Below, piece by piece: positions 44,078 through 54,714 of a stretch of 64,000 nt of DNA. How positions within the stretch are numbered: position 1 is the stretch's first letter; each line of letters opens with the position of its first letter. The notes beneath the pieces were generated by a model. That model searched no databases, was not told the origin of the DNA, and worked only from the letters and a program-made list of their open reading frames with translations. The stretch comes from Rhodeus uyekii. Lineage: Eukaryota > Chordata > Actinopteri > Cypriniformes > Acheilognathidae. A program made the translations under genes and the position numbers. The DNA lies in the NCBI GenBank assembly GCA_037043235.1, contig JAWRVZ010000242.1:248001-312000 (forward strand), in the 5' to 3' direction.

Positions 44078-45282
44078 TCCTGCGGGAGCATCACTGCTGC
44101 GGCAGTGGAAATTAGAAGCTTGCTCCTGCGGGAGCGTCACTGCTGCGGCAGTGGAATTAGAAGCTTGCTCCTGCGGGAGCGTCACTGCTGCGGCAGTGGA
44201 AATTAGAGGCTTGCTCCTGCGGGAGCGTCACTGCTGCGGCAGTGGAGGTTTAGAGAGAGCTTGCTCCTGCGGGAGCGTCACTGCTGCGGCAGTGGAGGTT
44301 TAGAGAGAGCTTGCTCCTGCGGGAGCGTCACTGCTGCGGCAGTGGAATTAGAAGCTTGCTCCTGCGGGAGCGTCACTGCTGCGGCAGTGGAAATTAGAAG
44401 CTTGCTCCTGCGGGAGCGTCACTGCTGCGGCAGTGGAAATTAGAGGCTTGCTCCTGCGGGAGCGTCACTGCTGCGGCAGTGGAGGTTTAGAGAGAGCTTG
44501 CTCCTGCGGGAGCGTCACTGCTGCGGCAGTGGAGGTTTAGAGAGAGCTTGCTCCTGCGGGAGCGTCACTGCTGCGGCAGTGGAATTAGAAGCTTGCTCCT
44601 GCGGGAGCGTCACTGCTGCGGCAGTGGAAGTTAGAAGCTTGCTCCTGCGGGAGCGTCACTGCTGCGGCAGTGGAAGTTAGAGAGAGCTGGAAGATAGAGA
44701 GAGCTTGCTCCTGCGGGAGCGTCACTGCTGCGGCAGTGGAAATTAGAAGCTTGCTCCTGCGGGAGCGTCACTGCTGCGGCAGTGGAAGTTAGAGAGAGCT
44801 GGAAGATAGAGAGAGCTTACTCCTGCGGGAGAGTCACTGCTGCGGCAGTGGAAATTAGAAGCTTGCTCCTGCGGGAGCGTCACTGCTGTGGCAGTGGAAG
44901 TTAGAGAGAGCTGGAAGATAGAGAGAGCTTACTCCTGCGGGAGCGTCACTGCTGCGGCAGTGGGAGTTAGAGAGAGCTGGAAGATAGAGAGAGCTTGCTC
45001 CTGCAGGAGCGTCACTGCTGCGGCAGTGGAAGTTAGAGAGAGCTGGAAGATAGAGAGAGCTTGCTCCTGCGGGAGCGTCACTGCTGCGGCAGTGGAAGTT
45101 AGAGAGAGCTGGAAGATAGAGAGAGCTTGCTCCTGCGGGAGCGTCACTGCTGCGGCAGTGGAAATTAGAAGCTTGCTCCTGCGGGAGCGTCACTGCTGTG
45201 GCAGTGGGAGTTAGAGAGAGCTGGAAGATAGAGAGAGCTTGCTCCTGCGGGAGCGTCACTGCTGCGGCAGTGGGAGTTCTGT
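44078..45282. repeat. Hairpin minisatellite, about 23 units with paired TGCG-loop stems
   Basis: Each unit has GCTCCTGCGGGAGC (5-bp stem, loop TGCG), then GT, then CACTGCTGCGGCAGTG (6-bp stem, loop TGCG), then a spacer of either AAATTAGAAGCTT type or AGTTAGAGAGAGCTGGAAGA type. Three further units lie at 45706-45845 and degenerate ones at 46233-46390. Confidence 0.9.
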
Positions 45283-45700
45283 TCAGTGTTGTAGTCTCTT
45301 GAAATTATTTTGGTTACAGACGTCTAAATACACTCAAGAAATAACAAAATCAATATGGTTTGGAAAAGCATGGGTAAAACCTTTCAATTATAAATTGACA
45401 GTTGAATTTATATCAGATGCATGTTGCATATTTAATTACAAAACGAACTTACCTGTCGAAGATCGGAATATCAAAGTTTGTGAAAGTTCACAAACTTATT
45501 GGCTTTGGATAAACCCAGAGCAGGGGTTCATCCAAGTATTATAGACTTTTAACGCTTATCACAGACTTAAAGGGAGTCTTGAAATTACTTTGGTTACAGA
45601 CGTCTAAATACACTCAAGAAATAACAAAATCAGTAAGGTTTGTAAAAGCATAAGAAACCTTTCAATTATGAATTGACAGTTGAATCTATATCATATGCAA
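45283..45700. repeat. AT-rich segment, two copies (third at 48272-48600)
   Basis: GGTTACAGACGTCTAAATAC, AACCTTTCAATTAT and ATTGACAGTTGAATNTAT occur at 45313, 45593 and 48308. Two of the three copies continue with CAAAGTTTNTGAA, TTCACAAACTTATTGG and AGCAGGGGTTCATCCAA. Confidence 0.85.
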
Positions 45701-45705
45701 TTAGA

Positions 45706-47500
45706 AGCTGGCTCCTGGGGGAGCGTCACTGCTGCAGCAGTGGAAGTTAGCGAGTGCTTGTTCCTGCGGGAACATCACTGCTGCGGCGGTGAGAGTTAGA
45801 GAGAGCTTGCTCCTGCGGGAGCGTCACTGCTGCGGCAATGGAAAGCAGTGGCCATGAAGTTGTAAGTGGGGAGGAGCTGATGCTTAACAGAAGACCTTGT
45901 TTGAATGTGCGGTCTGTTTGGTCTGATGTGGCTCTTGAACGCTTCTGGAGACCAGCGGCGCAATGCTTGTATTTACTGTTGGGAAAGGCCTTTGCACGGC
46001 CGTGGTTGCTGCACCTATGCGAAAAGGATGGCTGGATGAATGGTCTGTTGGGAATCCGGTTTGGGGTAGCGTAGCTTTAAGAAGTTTGGAACCGGAATTT
46101 GTAATGGGGTGGAATCGTCTATAGAGAGTGGGACGGATGGGAGTTTAGCCTGCGAGTTTCTGAAATGAAAGTAGGCTGAGTGGATGTGATGGTGAGTCAT
46201 GAGCATCTGAGGTAACCAAGCCAGTGTGAACGTGGCTTCACTGCTGCGGCAGTGGGAAACTTCCCCCTTTGCTGACTCCTGCGGGAGTGTGGGGGAACAT
46301 CATTGCTGCGGCAATGGAGGCGGCAGTGGAATAAATTTCCATTTGAACTGAGCTCATGCGGGAGTGTGGAGGTGCATCACTACTGCGGAAAAGGAGAACT
46401 TCCTCTGAACTAATCGCGAGTTGGATGATGGGGATTGTCCATTTCCTCGACTTCTGTTGTCTCTTGTGGCGGTGAAAGCCATTTCTGGAGAGACTGATTT
46501 GATCGAATGTAACTCCTGAAGCTTCCGATGACCTGCGGCCCAGTGCTTGGATCTGCAGGTTTTGGGACGCGGCATGTGGTGGGGTGATTTAAGTCTTCTG
46601 TGAAGAGTGGGTCGGATGGGAGTTTGGCCTGATCTCTTAAATGAAGGTTGGCAACGAAGGATTGTTGCTGTTGGAGTAAAAGCCTTACAGTTTGGTCTCT
46701 CTTACTTTCGTTGTGCGGCGCTGACGAGTCAGAATATGGACGGATTTGGATTAAGGTTGGATGTGATAGAATCAGAGGAACTGGAATCTATATGGCTCGA
46801 CCATGGCGTTGAGTGGTCGGACGACATTTGGGTAGAATCCTTGGCGGAGAGTAGGGGTACGGATTTCCAACATGATTGATTGTCTGGTGTCTGAGCTGGT
46901 GGGTTGCGTTCTTGATAAACCTTTGATGAGCAGAGGATTAGGTTTCGGTAGTGAGAAGTAGATTTCGCCTAGGTAACCCATGGTGAAGCTGGCTTGGAAG
47001 TTCTTGGTGTTATTGGAATGCAATACGAGTCGGTGGTAGTGGGTAGAGACCGTGAGGAGCAGACCACATGTGGAGTGGAAAGTCTTGAACTTTTCCACTC
47101 CACATGTAATCCTCCGAGGGAGTGGTTTGAAGCAAAAGCTTGAAGAATGAACGTTTAGCGTCGATAAATATCAACTCTGAGTATTGATGTACTGGTTGGA
47201 AATAGGTCCACCTCTGGTGGCAGCAGCCTTAACTTCAGTTGGGATTTGCGTTCAACTGTTGTTGGCGACAGAGGTGGTTCTAAGCAGCAGTGTTTGTGGA
47301 ATGGCATAGCAGAGAACGGGATGAAAGGAGAATTAGCATGGTGGAGAGAATTAGGTGGGAAAGGCCAGGGGCGAAGCCACTTGCGGAGGCAGCCTCACGC
47401 TAGGATCGGAAGGCCGGGCTGCAGGCCTAACGTAGGGGTTTCGACAGTGGGATACAGTGAAGGAACTTGAGAGGAAGAGTTTATCGTGAAACTGGTACAT
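45706..47500. other. Interior of element E with degenerate hairpin units
   Basis: Includes hairpin units at 45706-45845 and 46233-46390 and an imperfect direct repeat (GTGGGACGGATGGGAGTTTAG near 46128; GTGGGTCGGATGGGAGTTTG near 46607). Frames of 70-108 codons here carry no motif. 47066-47107 is a perfect hairpin. Confidence 0.5.
47066..47107. repeat. 16-bp perfect inverted repeat
   Basis: ACATGTGGAGTGGAAA, a 9-10 base loop, then TTTCCACTCCACATGT. Confidence 0.9.
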
Positions 47501-47514
47501 CTCAATCTTGGACA

Positions 47515-48176
47515 GGGGTGGCCAACCTGTTCAGCATGAGCCTCGAAATAAGCTCATGGCTGCGGAGAGCCGCATGACAGACTGTTAAATTCGCATTTGT
47601 TGATGGGGTTTTTGACATTAGAAAGGTTTTACGTATGGCACCCCACGAGCTAAACAAGCATGCAGAGACAATGCGTCTGTGAATTATATATGCGGGGAAA
47701 AACGATATATCATCTCATTGATGGTGACAGGAAGTATAAAAGTAAGCAGCCTTGGTAATGTAGTGATCGGTTGGAAAACGTCTCCGGTTACTATCGTAAC
47801 CTCTGAATTTAAACCTATTCCGTTTAGAGAAGTATGAAGGAAATGCTATTTAAGATATTTATACTGTCTGGCAGACGGATCTGCATCGCGCTACGATTGG
47901 CCAGTTGTCAACTGCTGTTATCCATAAATTTTCAGAAATGACGTGAAGGGGAGGAGTTCCCAAATGCATTTCATTAAACATCTCCTTCCTACTCTCGAAA
48001 GGGAACGCGCTTCTGCGCGCCTCTATTTGAATTCGGTAAACATCGTGTCCACGTGAGCGGCGGCTGATCTTGGCAGGATACATGTAAATTTATGTTTGTA
48101 GACAAAAAGGTCTCAGCGGGCCGGATGAGCCGCGAAAGGGCAGTCGAAGAGCCGCATGCGGGTTGGCCGCCCCTGG
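47515..48176. mobile_element. Non-autonomous hAT, 662 bp, with 8-bp target duplication
   Basis: Termini AGGGGTGGCCAACCTG and, inverted, CCAGGGGCGGCCAACCC, with GAGCCGCATG inside both ends. TCTTGGAC flanks at 47507-47514 and 48177-48184. No frame for transposase. Confidence 0.9.
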
Positions 48177-48600
48177 TCTTGGACAATGTGGCGAAAGGCG
48201 GGGCATCACATGATCGCCTGCTAAATTTGAACACATTGGCTGGCGCTGAGCCAGAGAAAGCGCTCAAAGCTTGTTGCTGTTCAGTGTTTCAATCTCTTGA
48301 ATTATTTTGGTTACAGACGTCTAAATACACGCGAGAAACAACAACAAAAACAATCAATATGGTTTGTAAAACATTGATTTCCGTAAGTAAAACCTTTCAA
48401 TTATAAAATTGACAGTTGAATTTATGGCAGATGCATGTTGCATATTTAATTTCAAAACAAACTTACCTGTTGGAAATCGAAATATCAAAGTTTATGAAGT
48501 TCACAAACTTATTGGTTTTGAATAAACCCTGAGCAGGGGTTCATCCAAATATCATAGACTTATAAAGCTTATCATGGACTTAAAGGATTGAAACAGTGAA

Positions 48601-49303
48601 GGCAAATAATTACTTTGAAAAAGAAAGTGCATATGGTTTCTTTTCAGCGAGTCCACTTAATAGCCGATTAAGTTGAAACAACAAGGCAGCGTTGGCAATG
48701 AGTGCTTGATTCTTGTGTGGGCGGCTGAGCGCGCGATCTGAAGTGGTGCGTGCGATCGGACTGTACTGCGCGCGATCTGGCTTCGGTGGCACAACTGCTC
48801 GTGATTTAGCGATGCAGAAATAAAAGCGCCGGGAAGGATTACAGCTGCTCTTGTTTGTGTGAGCTGACGGACAGAGAGAGTGTGAGCTGAAGCTGCAGCG
48901 CGGTCTGCTGAGGCTCGCGGCAGCGGCGGCGGCCTGGCTAGCAGGAAGAAAGCGGCATTGCTTGAGAGTTGAGCTTGTAGCTCGACCAGCTTTATCGTCC
49001 TTTCTCAATGGCAGGAGCGATTAAAAGGCGATGTAGAGCTGCTGGATACGGATGTTTACTTGGTGGCGAGAACGGCCTCAAGTCTTACTGTGCGTTGCTT
49101 GTTGTTGCTTAGGACCCGTTTGTTTGGTCTGGCACCCGTGATGTATTGCTGAGGGTGATATAATAAAGTTAGCTTGGTGTTGAGCGGATGAGGATCGCTA
49201 CTGGGTCCGGAGGTTTTCGTGGAGAATCCATCTAACGAGTGGAGCTCGATTTCGGGTGTATGGCGACCAGAAGGCGGAGCCGCAATGCCGTAAACTGTCG
49301 AGC
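48601..49303. other. CpG-rich interior end of element E
   Basis: GC-rich with GCGCGC motifs, GCAGCGGCGGCGGC and several GGCGG boxes. It looks like a promoter or CpG-island-type region. Minus frames (48610-49008) have no recognised domain. Confidence 0.35.
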
Positions 49304-49462
49304 TGCCGAAAAATGTCAAAGAGCTGTAGGTGAGTCAAACGTGTCTATATATACGTACTTCCTCTCCTGCTGATAGGATGAGGAGTAATTGCTGATGACG
49401 TATTGATTGTATTAATCATTTGAACGTGCTCCTCCCGAACTTTGTTAATAAAACATCATTTT

Positions 49463-49702
49463 GCATTTTTGAGGCCCTTTTATCCTTTACCATTAGTCTT
49501 GATTGTATTCACTATTTCATAATTTCTTAGGTCTTTGGAAAGCACTCAACCCACTGTGTTCAAGTAAAAAATTACAAGGCAACATTTAATACTTTTGATA
49601 CAAAATAAGCTCCATCATGATAATCTGTAAAGAAAGTTCAAATTTATTCGCTGCACAAATTTGCCACTGTTGTTTCTTTCTGCCACAACAATATTAACCT
49701 AG
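49463..49702 (+). repeat. X family, plus copy, segment 2
   Basis: Matches 63440-63620: TGGAAAGCACTCAACCCAC, TTACAAGGCAACATTT, AGCTCCATCATGATA, TGTTTCTTTCTGCCACAACA. Ends at the DIRS insertion point. Confidence 0.9.
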
Positions 49703-49905
49703 GTTCCCTTTCAGGGAACTCGAGCTGCGTCAAAGCGCTAGGGCTAGGAAGAACGCGTGTGAATGCGTCACTGCCGGCGATTGCCGGTGACGTCATGAGG
49801 AAGAGCATAAAGCGCGTCCGAAACCCGGAAGCGCCAGCTCTGAATGTCTTCAGCGTGCTGTGTCTGTGTGAGAGTGATTTTGAGACTAAGATAGTTTAAA
49901 AATCA
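49703..49905 (+). repeat. DIRS left terminal repeat
   Basis: From GTTCCCTTTCAGGGAACTCG to the region before gag. Inverted counterpart at 54530-54700, with GGAAGCGCCAGC near 49826 inverted near 54523. Confidence 0.85.
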
Positions 49906-49911
49906 GGGAAT

Positions 49912-51843
49912 ATGAGTGTGAAAAGTGTGGCAAATGAACAGAGTTTCAGACCATGTGTTTATCCTTGTCCACGTTTTATAACGGGCAAGGATACACGTTA
50001 TGTATGTTATCTGTTTGGGAGTGGAGCATGCGCGGTTGGCACTTGAGAATGCCGGCTGTAAGGACTGCGAGAAGTTCTCCTTGCATGCTCTCCGCTCCCG
50101 CCTGGCGGTCTGTAACGAGGCCGCTCAGGCCAGTGTTCCCCGCAGTTCGGGACCTGCACTAGCCGAGGCTTTGCGGCGCTCTCGGTCCTGGGGATCACAA
50201 ATGGATCTTGCTGAGGCAGCTGGGGTGGGTCCTCCCTTACCTCAGCCCTCACAAGATCAAGCGGGTCCCAGTCACGAGCACTCCCCTGGAGATGTTCGTG
50301 CTGTGACTCCAACACTAGCTTTATCAAATTCAGGAAGTGAGATGGATCTAGCTAGTGTTGACCCGGTCGAGGAGCATGGGTGAAAGTTGGCAAAACTGAA
50401 AATACTGAAACTTAAAGCTGGGGGCCGCCAGGAAGCTCCTGCATTCCTTGCAAATTATTGTGTAGAAACGACCTCTCCTGGCAACTTGCAGCTACTATAA
50501 AAAGGGTGTGAAATAAGTATTTCAAGTTAGCAGTTGAGAAAATATTCACCAATTTTGGGAGTTCTAAATTATTACTAGAATCCTTCAGAAGTATTGTATT
50601 CTATAACTCTGTCATTGGTTTTGCTTCTGCATCTGTTGTTCTATAACTAACATTTATATTTAATTTTGGTTTGTTACTTAATTCACTTTCTCTAATCACC
50701 ACAATCCATTACATCATCATCAAAAAAGCTTCAAGCTGCTTCGCGTTATAACCAACCGGCAAATTCTTCATTTTTTTCAGATTACTTTTAAAATTTGCGA
50801 GCGTTGTTTTCTTGTACCTGTTGTTGTCCTCAAGCGAGTGTAAATTGAAAAATACGATTGGACGCCGGAGTCTCACTGACCAATCAGAATCGCCGACACA
50901 ACTGCACTCCGCGCGGTTCGTCTGTCGCCCACCCGGAACTTCTCGGGTAATTCTCTACGTAATCACATTATCTCCGAAGATCGCCGAGTAGGTACGATTG
51001 GTCTGTCGGTCTGTCGCCATGGACATTGGTCTGTCGCCCTGTACCTTTCTACCCGATTTACATGCTGAGGTATCTAGATCTTGGAGAAAGCCAGACTCCC
51101 AAAAGGTTCTTACACCAAACAGTGTGATGTATACCAATCTTGTAGGGGCTCTAAGTCATTGTTATGGGGGGATGCAGAAAGTGGACGAGGCTCTTGCGAG
51201 TTACCTCGCGCCCCAGTCTGCGTCCTCCATTAAAGCTCCGGAGCTCTGCTCCAAGCCGATGCACGTCACGTCGTCTTTGGTAGGGAAAGCATACTCAGCT
51301 TCTAGTCACACCACGACACTGCTGCAGGCTTATCAGGCTGAGTTGCTAGGGGACCTCAACGAGGGCGGCGGTATCGGTCTGGAGGCAGTGGCAGAGCTGC
51401 GCCGGACCGTGAATTTGTCTCTTCGGGCCACTAGGGAGACGGCCTACTCTGTCGGTCGCTCCATGGCAGCTCTGGTGGCCACGGAGAGACACTTATGGCT
51501 TAATTTGTCAGCTATAAAAGATAAAGACAAATTTGTTTTGCTGGATGCCCCTCTGTCCCCTTCGGGCTTGTTCGGCGATGCCGTAAAAAGCGTCCAGGAG
51601 GCTGCACGACAGCAGGCGGCGTTCAGTAAAGTTCTTCCCCGCCGCCCTCCACGTGAGACCGCCAGTCAAGCGCGGTCTCAAAGCTCCTCACACAGGGCCG
51701 CTCAGAAACAAACCGTCGCTTCCCGCCTTCCTCCGGTAGACCCCGGAAGGTCGGGCCGACAAGTTCAAGTCCATGCTGCTGGTAGAAGGGGTGATTTGAG
51801 GGTTGTCCTGAATGCCAAGAAGGCCAAGACTAAGCGACCCTGA
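49912..51843 (+). pseudogene. DIRS gag-like ORF, frameshifted and interrupted
   Basis: Starts ATG at 49912. CPRF is followed after a one-base shift near 50005 by CLGVEHARLALENAGCKDC, the Cys/His pattern usual at the start of fish DIRS gag, then SRSWGSQMDLAE. About 650 unrelated AT-rich bases (50390-51040) then intervene. The frame resumes with FLPDLHAEVSRSWRKP and continues through VGALSHCYGGMQKVDEALAS, ATRETAYSVGRSMAALVATE and FGDAVKSVQEAARQQAAFSK to the basic C-terminus at 51843. The protein would form the cytoplasmic particle. Confidence 0.85.
50390..51040. other. Interruption within DIRS gag
   Basis: Lower GC than the flanking gag and no frame. A short repeat of GGTCTGTCGCC lies near 50999-51040. 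No family assigned. Confidence 0.5.
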
Positions 51844-53340
51844 TGCCAAGCCGCAACAAGGTGGTGTCTCCCAGGAGCAGCTCCAGAGTCAGCCCGCCAT
51901 GGGAAAACCACCCTCTCTAAGGAGGGTCCTAGAGCAATCCACCCGGGTTTTCGGAATAAGCCCCGGCTCAGTGGTGGATATGTTCACAGTACCAGAGACC
52001 AGCCCCGGGAGGCTGGTTCCCTTAGTAGAATTCACGGGCTGCGTGGTTACGACTACCCGGTATCTCTCAGTGGGTCCTGCGCACGGTAACCTCCGGGTAC
52101 GCCATCCAGTTCGGGGTTTCACCACCCCGGTTCTTGGCCCCCAGCAGGCTCTGGTCATGGAACAAGAAGTAGTCACTTTGCTTGCGAAAGGGGCCATCGA
52201 GTATGTACCCCTCGTGGAAAGCAAGTCCGAGTTCTACAGCCGGTACTTCATAGTTCCAAAGAAGGATGGAGGGTTGCGGCCCATTCCGTTGCAGGTCAGA
52301 TCCGAGGATTGGTTTGTCATAGTCGACCTCAAGGACGCATATTTCCACGTCTCCATCCTTCCGCAACACAGGAAGTTCCTGAGGTTCGCCTTGGGGGGAA
52401 AGGCGTACCAGTATCGGGTGCTTCCTTTCGGCCTGGCGCTCTCGCCCGCACGTTCACCTAGGTAGTGGGCGCTGCTCCAAGCTCCGCTGCACTTGCAAGA
52501 AACTATCGTGTCCTAAACTATGTCGACGACTATGGCTTATCCTGGCCAAGTTGCCGCAGTTAGCAGCACAGCATCGAGATACTGTGCCCGCACATGAAGG
52601 AGCTGGGGTTAAGGCTGAACACCAAGAAGAGTGTACTTTGTCCCACGCAGAGAACCACTTTCTTGGGAGTAATTTGGGACTCAGTGGCCATGTCTGCTCG
52701 GCTCTTCCCCGAGCGCATCCAGGCTGTTCATTTAGCCATTAAGCGACGAGTGACATCCTTAGGGCTGAACACCAAGAAGAGTGTACTTTCTCCCACGCAG
52801 AGAACCACTTTCTTGGGAGTCATTTGGGACTCAGTGGCCATGTCTGCTCGGCTCTTCCCCGAGCGCATCCAGGCCTTCGTTTAGCCGTTAAGGACGAATG
52901 ACACTCTTAGGGCTGAACACCAAGAAGAGTGTACATTCTCCCACGCAGAGAATCACTTTCTTGAGAGTCACTTGGGACTCAATGGCCATGTCTGCTCGGC
53001 TCTTCCCCGGGCGCATTCAGGCCTTTCGTTCAGCCGTCGAGAGTATCAAGGGGCAGCCACTCACGGTGAAAAACTTTAGAGGGTGTCAGGGCTCATGCAG
53101 CGGCATTCAGCGTTATTCCACTGGGCCGGCTGTGCACGAGACCCCTGCAGTGGTGGCTGAAAACCAGGGGTTCTCCCCGAGGGCTAGAACTCTTGGTCCC
53201 CTTCTAATCTGGAGCAGATTTGGGTCAGATATGGCAGGGCACAGGTTACCTGTTTGCCTCCGTAAGAGTATTCTCTGCCCTCTGTGGCTTTCGTTTAAAC
53301 ATCTAGCGCCTCTGGGGCGGGATACCATGGTACAGGCATG
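51812..53340 (+). pseudogene. DIRS reverse transcriptase region with a triplicated segment
   Basis: The frame at 51812-52465 overlaps the gag end and carries ALVMEQEVVTLLAKGAIEYV, FYSRYFIVPKKDGGLRPI, FVIVDLKDAYFHVSILPQHR and QYRVLPFGLALSP. After a break, VLNYVDDYGLSWP at about 52508-52545 supplies the catalytic YVDD. The next block (LNTKKSVLCPTQRTTFLGVI, DSVAMSARLFPERIQA) is present three times, near 52602, 52760 and 52908. Downstream 53050-53330 is a degraded RNase H-like stretch. Confidence 0.85.
52600..53035 (+). repeat. About 150-bp tandem triplication inside RT
   Basis: Units begin GGGCTGAACACCAAGAAGAG or GGGTTAAGGCTGAACACC at about 52604, 52760 and 52908. They are highly similar, so the event is recent relative to the decay of the element. 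Confidence 0.9.
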
Positions 53341-53439
53341 ACCGAGGCTATGCCTGTACGCCTTTTTCCCCGATCACTCTGCTCCCGGGAGTTCTGGCCC
53401 AGGCGGAGGGTTGCTGACCCCCGCCCAGAGCTAATGTAG

Positions 53440-54328
53440 CTGTGGTCTGAATCCGGCTCATAGAATCCGGTCTCTCAGCCGAGGTTGTGGAGACCATCCT
53501 TCAGTCCAGAGCTCCCTCCACGAGGAAACTCTATGCCTTGAAGTAGAAACTCTTCACGTCCTAGCGGCTTGCCATGTACCTCTGGGTGGGGTATCCTTGG
53601 GCAGGGACCCCCTAGTCACTCGTTTCCTCCGTGGCACACTAAGGCTGAGACCTGCGGCACAGACCAGGGTGCCTGCCTGGGACTTGTCTGTGGTACTCCA
53701 AGGCCTGTCCCAGGCACCCTTTGAACCTTTAGAGGAGATCCCTATCAAGCTCCTCTCTCTTTAGAACCTTCTTTTTCTGGCTATTGCCTCGCTTAAGAGG
53801 GTCGGGGATCTTCAGACCCTCTCGGTGGCTCCCTCATGCCTCGAGTTCGGCCCGGGATGGAAAAACCTTTCTCCACCTGAGGCCAGGTTATGTCCCCAAG
53901 GCTCCCACTAATGTGGCTCGGTCTATCACGCTGCAGGCCCTCCCCCATTTGATGAGCAGGAGCACAAGAACAAGGTCTGTCCAGTGCGAGCACTGGACGC
54001 TTACATTTCCAAGACAGCCACTTGGCGTAAGTCGGACCAACTGTTCGTTTGCTTTGGGGCTCCTGAGGGGGCTCCAGCTTCCAATCAAACCCTAAGCAGG
54101 TGGATAGTCGAGGCTATCTGTCTAGCCTACGAGTCGGCCGGACATGCTTCTCCTTTGAGGGTCCGGGCCCACTCCACTCGGAGCATGGCGGCATCCAAGG
54201 CTCTCCTCTCTGGAGTTTCCTTGTCTGATGTTTGTGCTGCGGCTGGCTGGTCTTCGCGGCACACTTTTATGAGGTTTTACCAATTGGACCTCGATGCCGC
54301 CCCAGGAACCAGGGTGCTCTCTCAGTGA
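53440..54328 (+). pseudogene. DIRS tyrosine recombinase
   Basis: Degraded N-terminal half (from about 53455: ESGLSAEVVETILQSRAPST in shifting frames). The C-terminal frame 53984-54328 is intact with RALDAYISKTATWRK, DQLFVCFGAP, QTLSRWIVEAICLAYESAG, the H-X-X-R box RAHSTRSMAASKAL and the end GWSSRHTFMRFYQLD with the nucleophilic-type tyrosine. The enzyme would insert a circular cDNA without cutting a staggered target, which matches the junctions seen. Confidence 0.9.
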
Positions 54329-54374
54329 GCTGGGACACACCCAGATGCCGGCGTCGCTGAGGTGGCGTTGGTAT

Positions 54375-54480
54375 AGCGTTCCCCTAGCGCTTTGGATGCA
54401 GCTTGAGTTCCCTGAAAGGGAACGTCTCGGGTTACGAATGTAACCCTGGTTCCCTGAGGGGAACGAGACGCTGCGTCTTT
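54375..54480 (+). repeat. DIRS internal complementary region
   Basis: 54375-54423 is the inverse of the left end (49703-49745: CAGGGAACTC, AGCGCTAGGG) and 54421-54478 is the inverse of the right end (54660-54714: CGTCTCGGGTTACGAATGTA). The two halves meet at AAC, the inverse of the junction GTT. This is the hallmark of DIRS1-group replication. Confidence 0.9.
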
Positions 54481-54714
54481 GCCTCAGCTCCTTGCGCCTC
54501 CGTGCCCGCTTCAGACATTCATGCTGGCGCTTCCGGGTTTTATGCTCTTCCTCATGACGTCACCGGCAATCGCCGGCACGCATTCACACGCATTCTTCTC
54601 TCATTGGTTGCACAGATCTTCACGTGACTGAAGCAAGGCTATTTCCCCTAGCGCTTTGATGCAGCATCTCGTTCCCCTCAGGGAACCAGGGTTACATTCG
54701 TAACCCGAGACGTT

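Larger units (their letters stand above)
42607..49462 (+). mobile_element. Element E, long unit filled with GC-rich repeats
   Basis: The same left and right ends as the short unit, but with 6.6 kb between them. The joint insertion site in X is defined by 40455-40475, where the uninterrupted sequence reads (inverse) TTTAATGATTTGCATTTTTG. The interior holds two minisatellites, triplicated AT-rich segments and a hAT element. No transposase, RT or integrase was recognised, so mechanism and class are unknown. Confidence 0.7.
49703..54714 (+). mobile_element. DIRS-type tyrosine-recombinase retrotransposon, 5.0 kb
   Basis: Order: left terminal repeat, gag, reverse transcriptase, tyrosine recombinase, internal complementary region, right terminal repeat. 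There is no integrase or protease. The termini are inverted (ATTGCCGGTGACGTCATGAG and AGAGCATAAA near 49785 are inverted at 54540-54570). GTT is found at both junctions (49703-49705, 54712-54714) with no target duplication. The X copy at 63600 has the unoccupied site with one GTT. This is the expected mode for recombinase insertion. Confidence 0.95.

Noticed and set aside
43371..44303. 310-codon frame as a repetitive protein gene
   Set aside because: The 54-bp unit keeps frames open on both strands at once. There is no non-repetitive domain and the frame runs into the hairpin array.
44078..45282. CRISPR-like array
   Set aside because: Units are directly adjacent with spacers that themselves fall into two or three repeated types, in an animal genome. 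It is a minisatellite.
48610..49008. 132-codon minus frame in the CpG-rich end of element E
   Set aside because: Low-complexity Ser/Ala/Arg-rich translation without a recognised domain; CpG-rich DNA has few stops.
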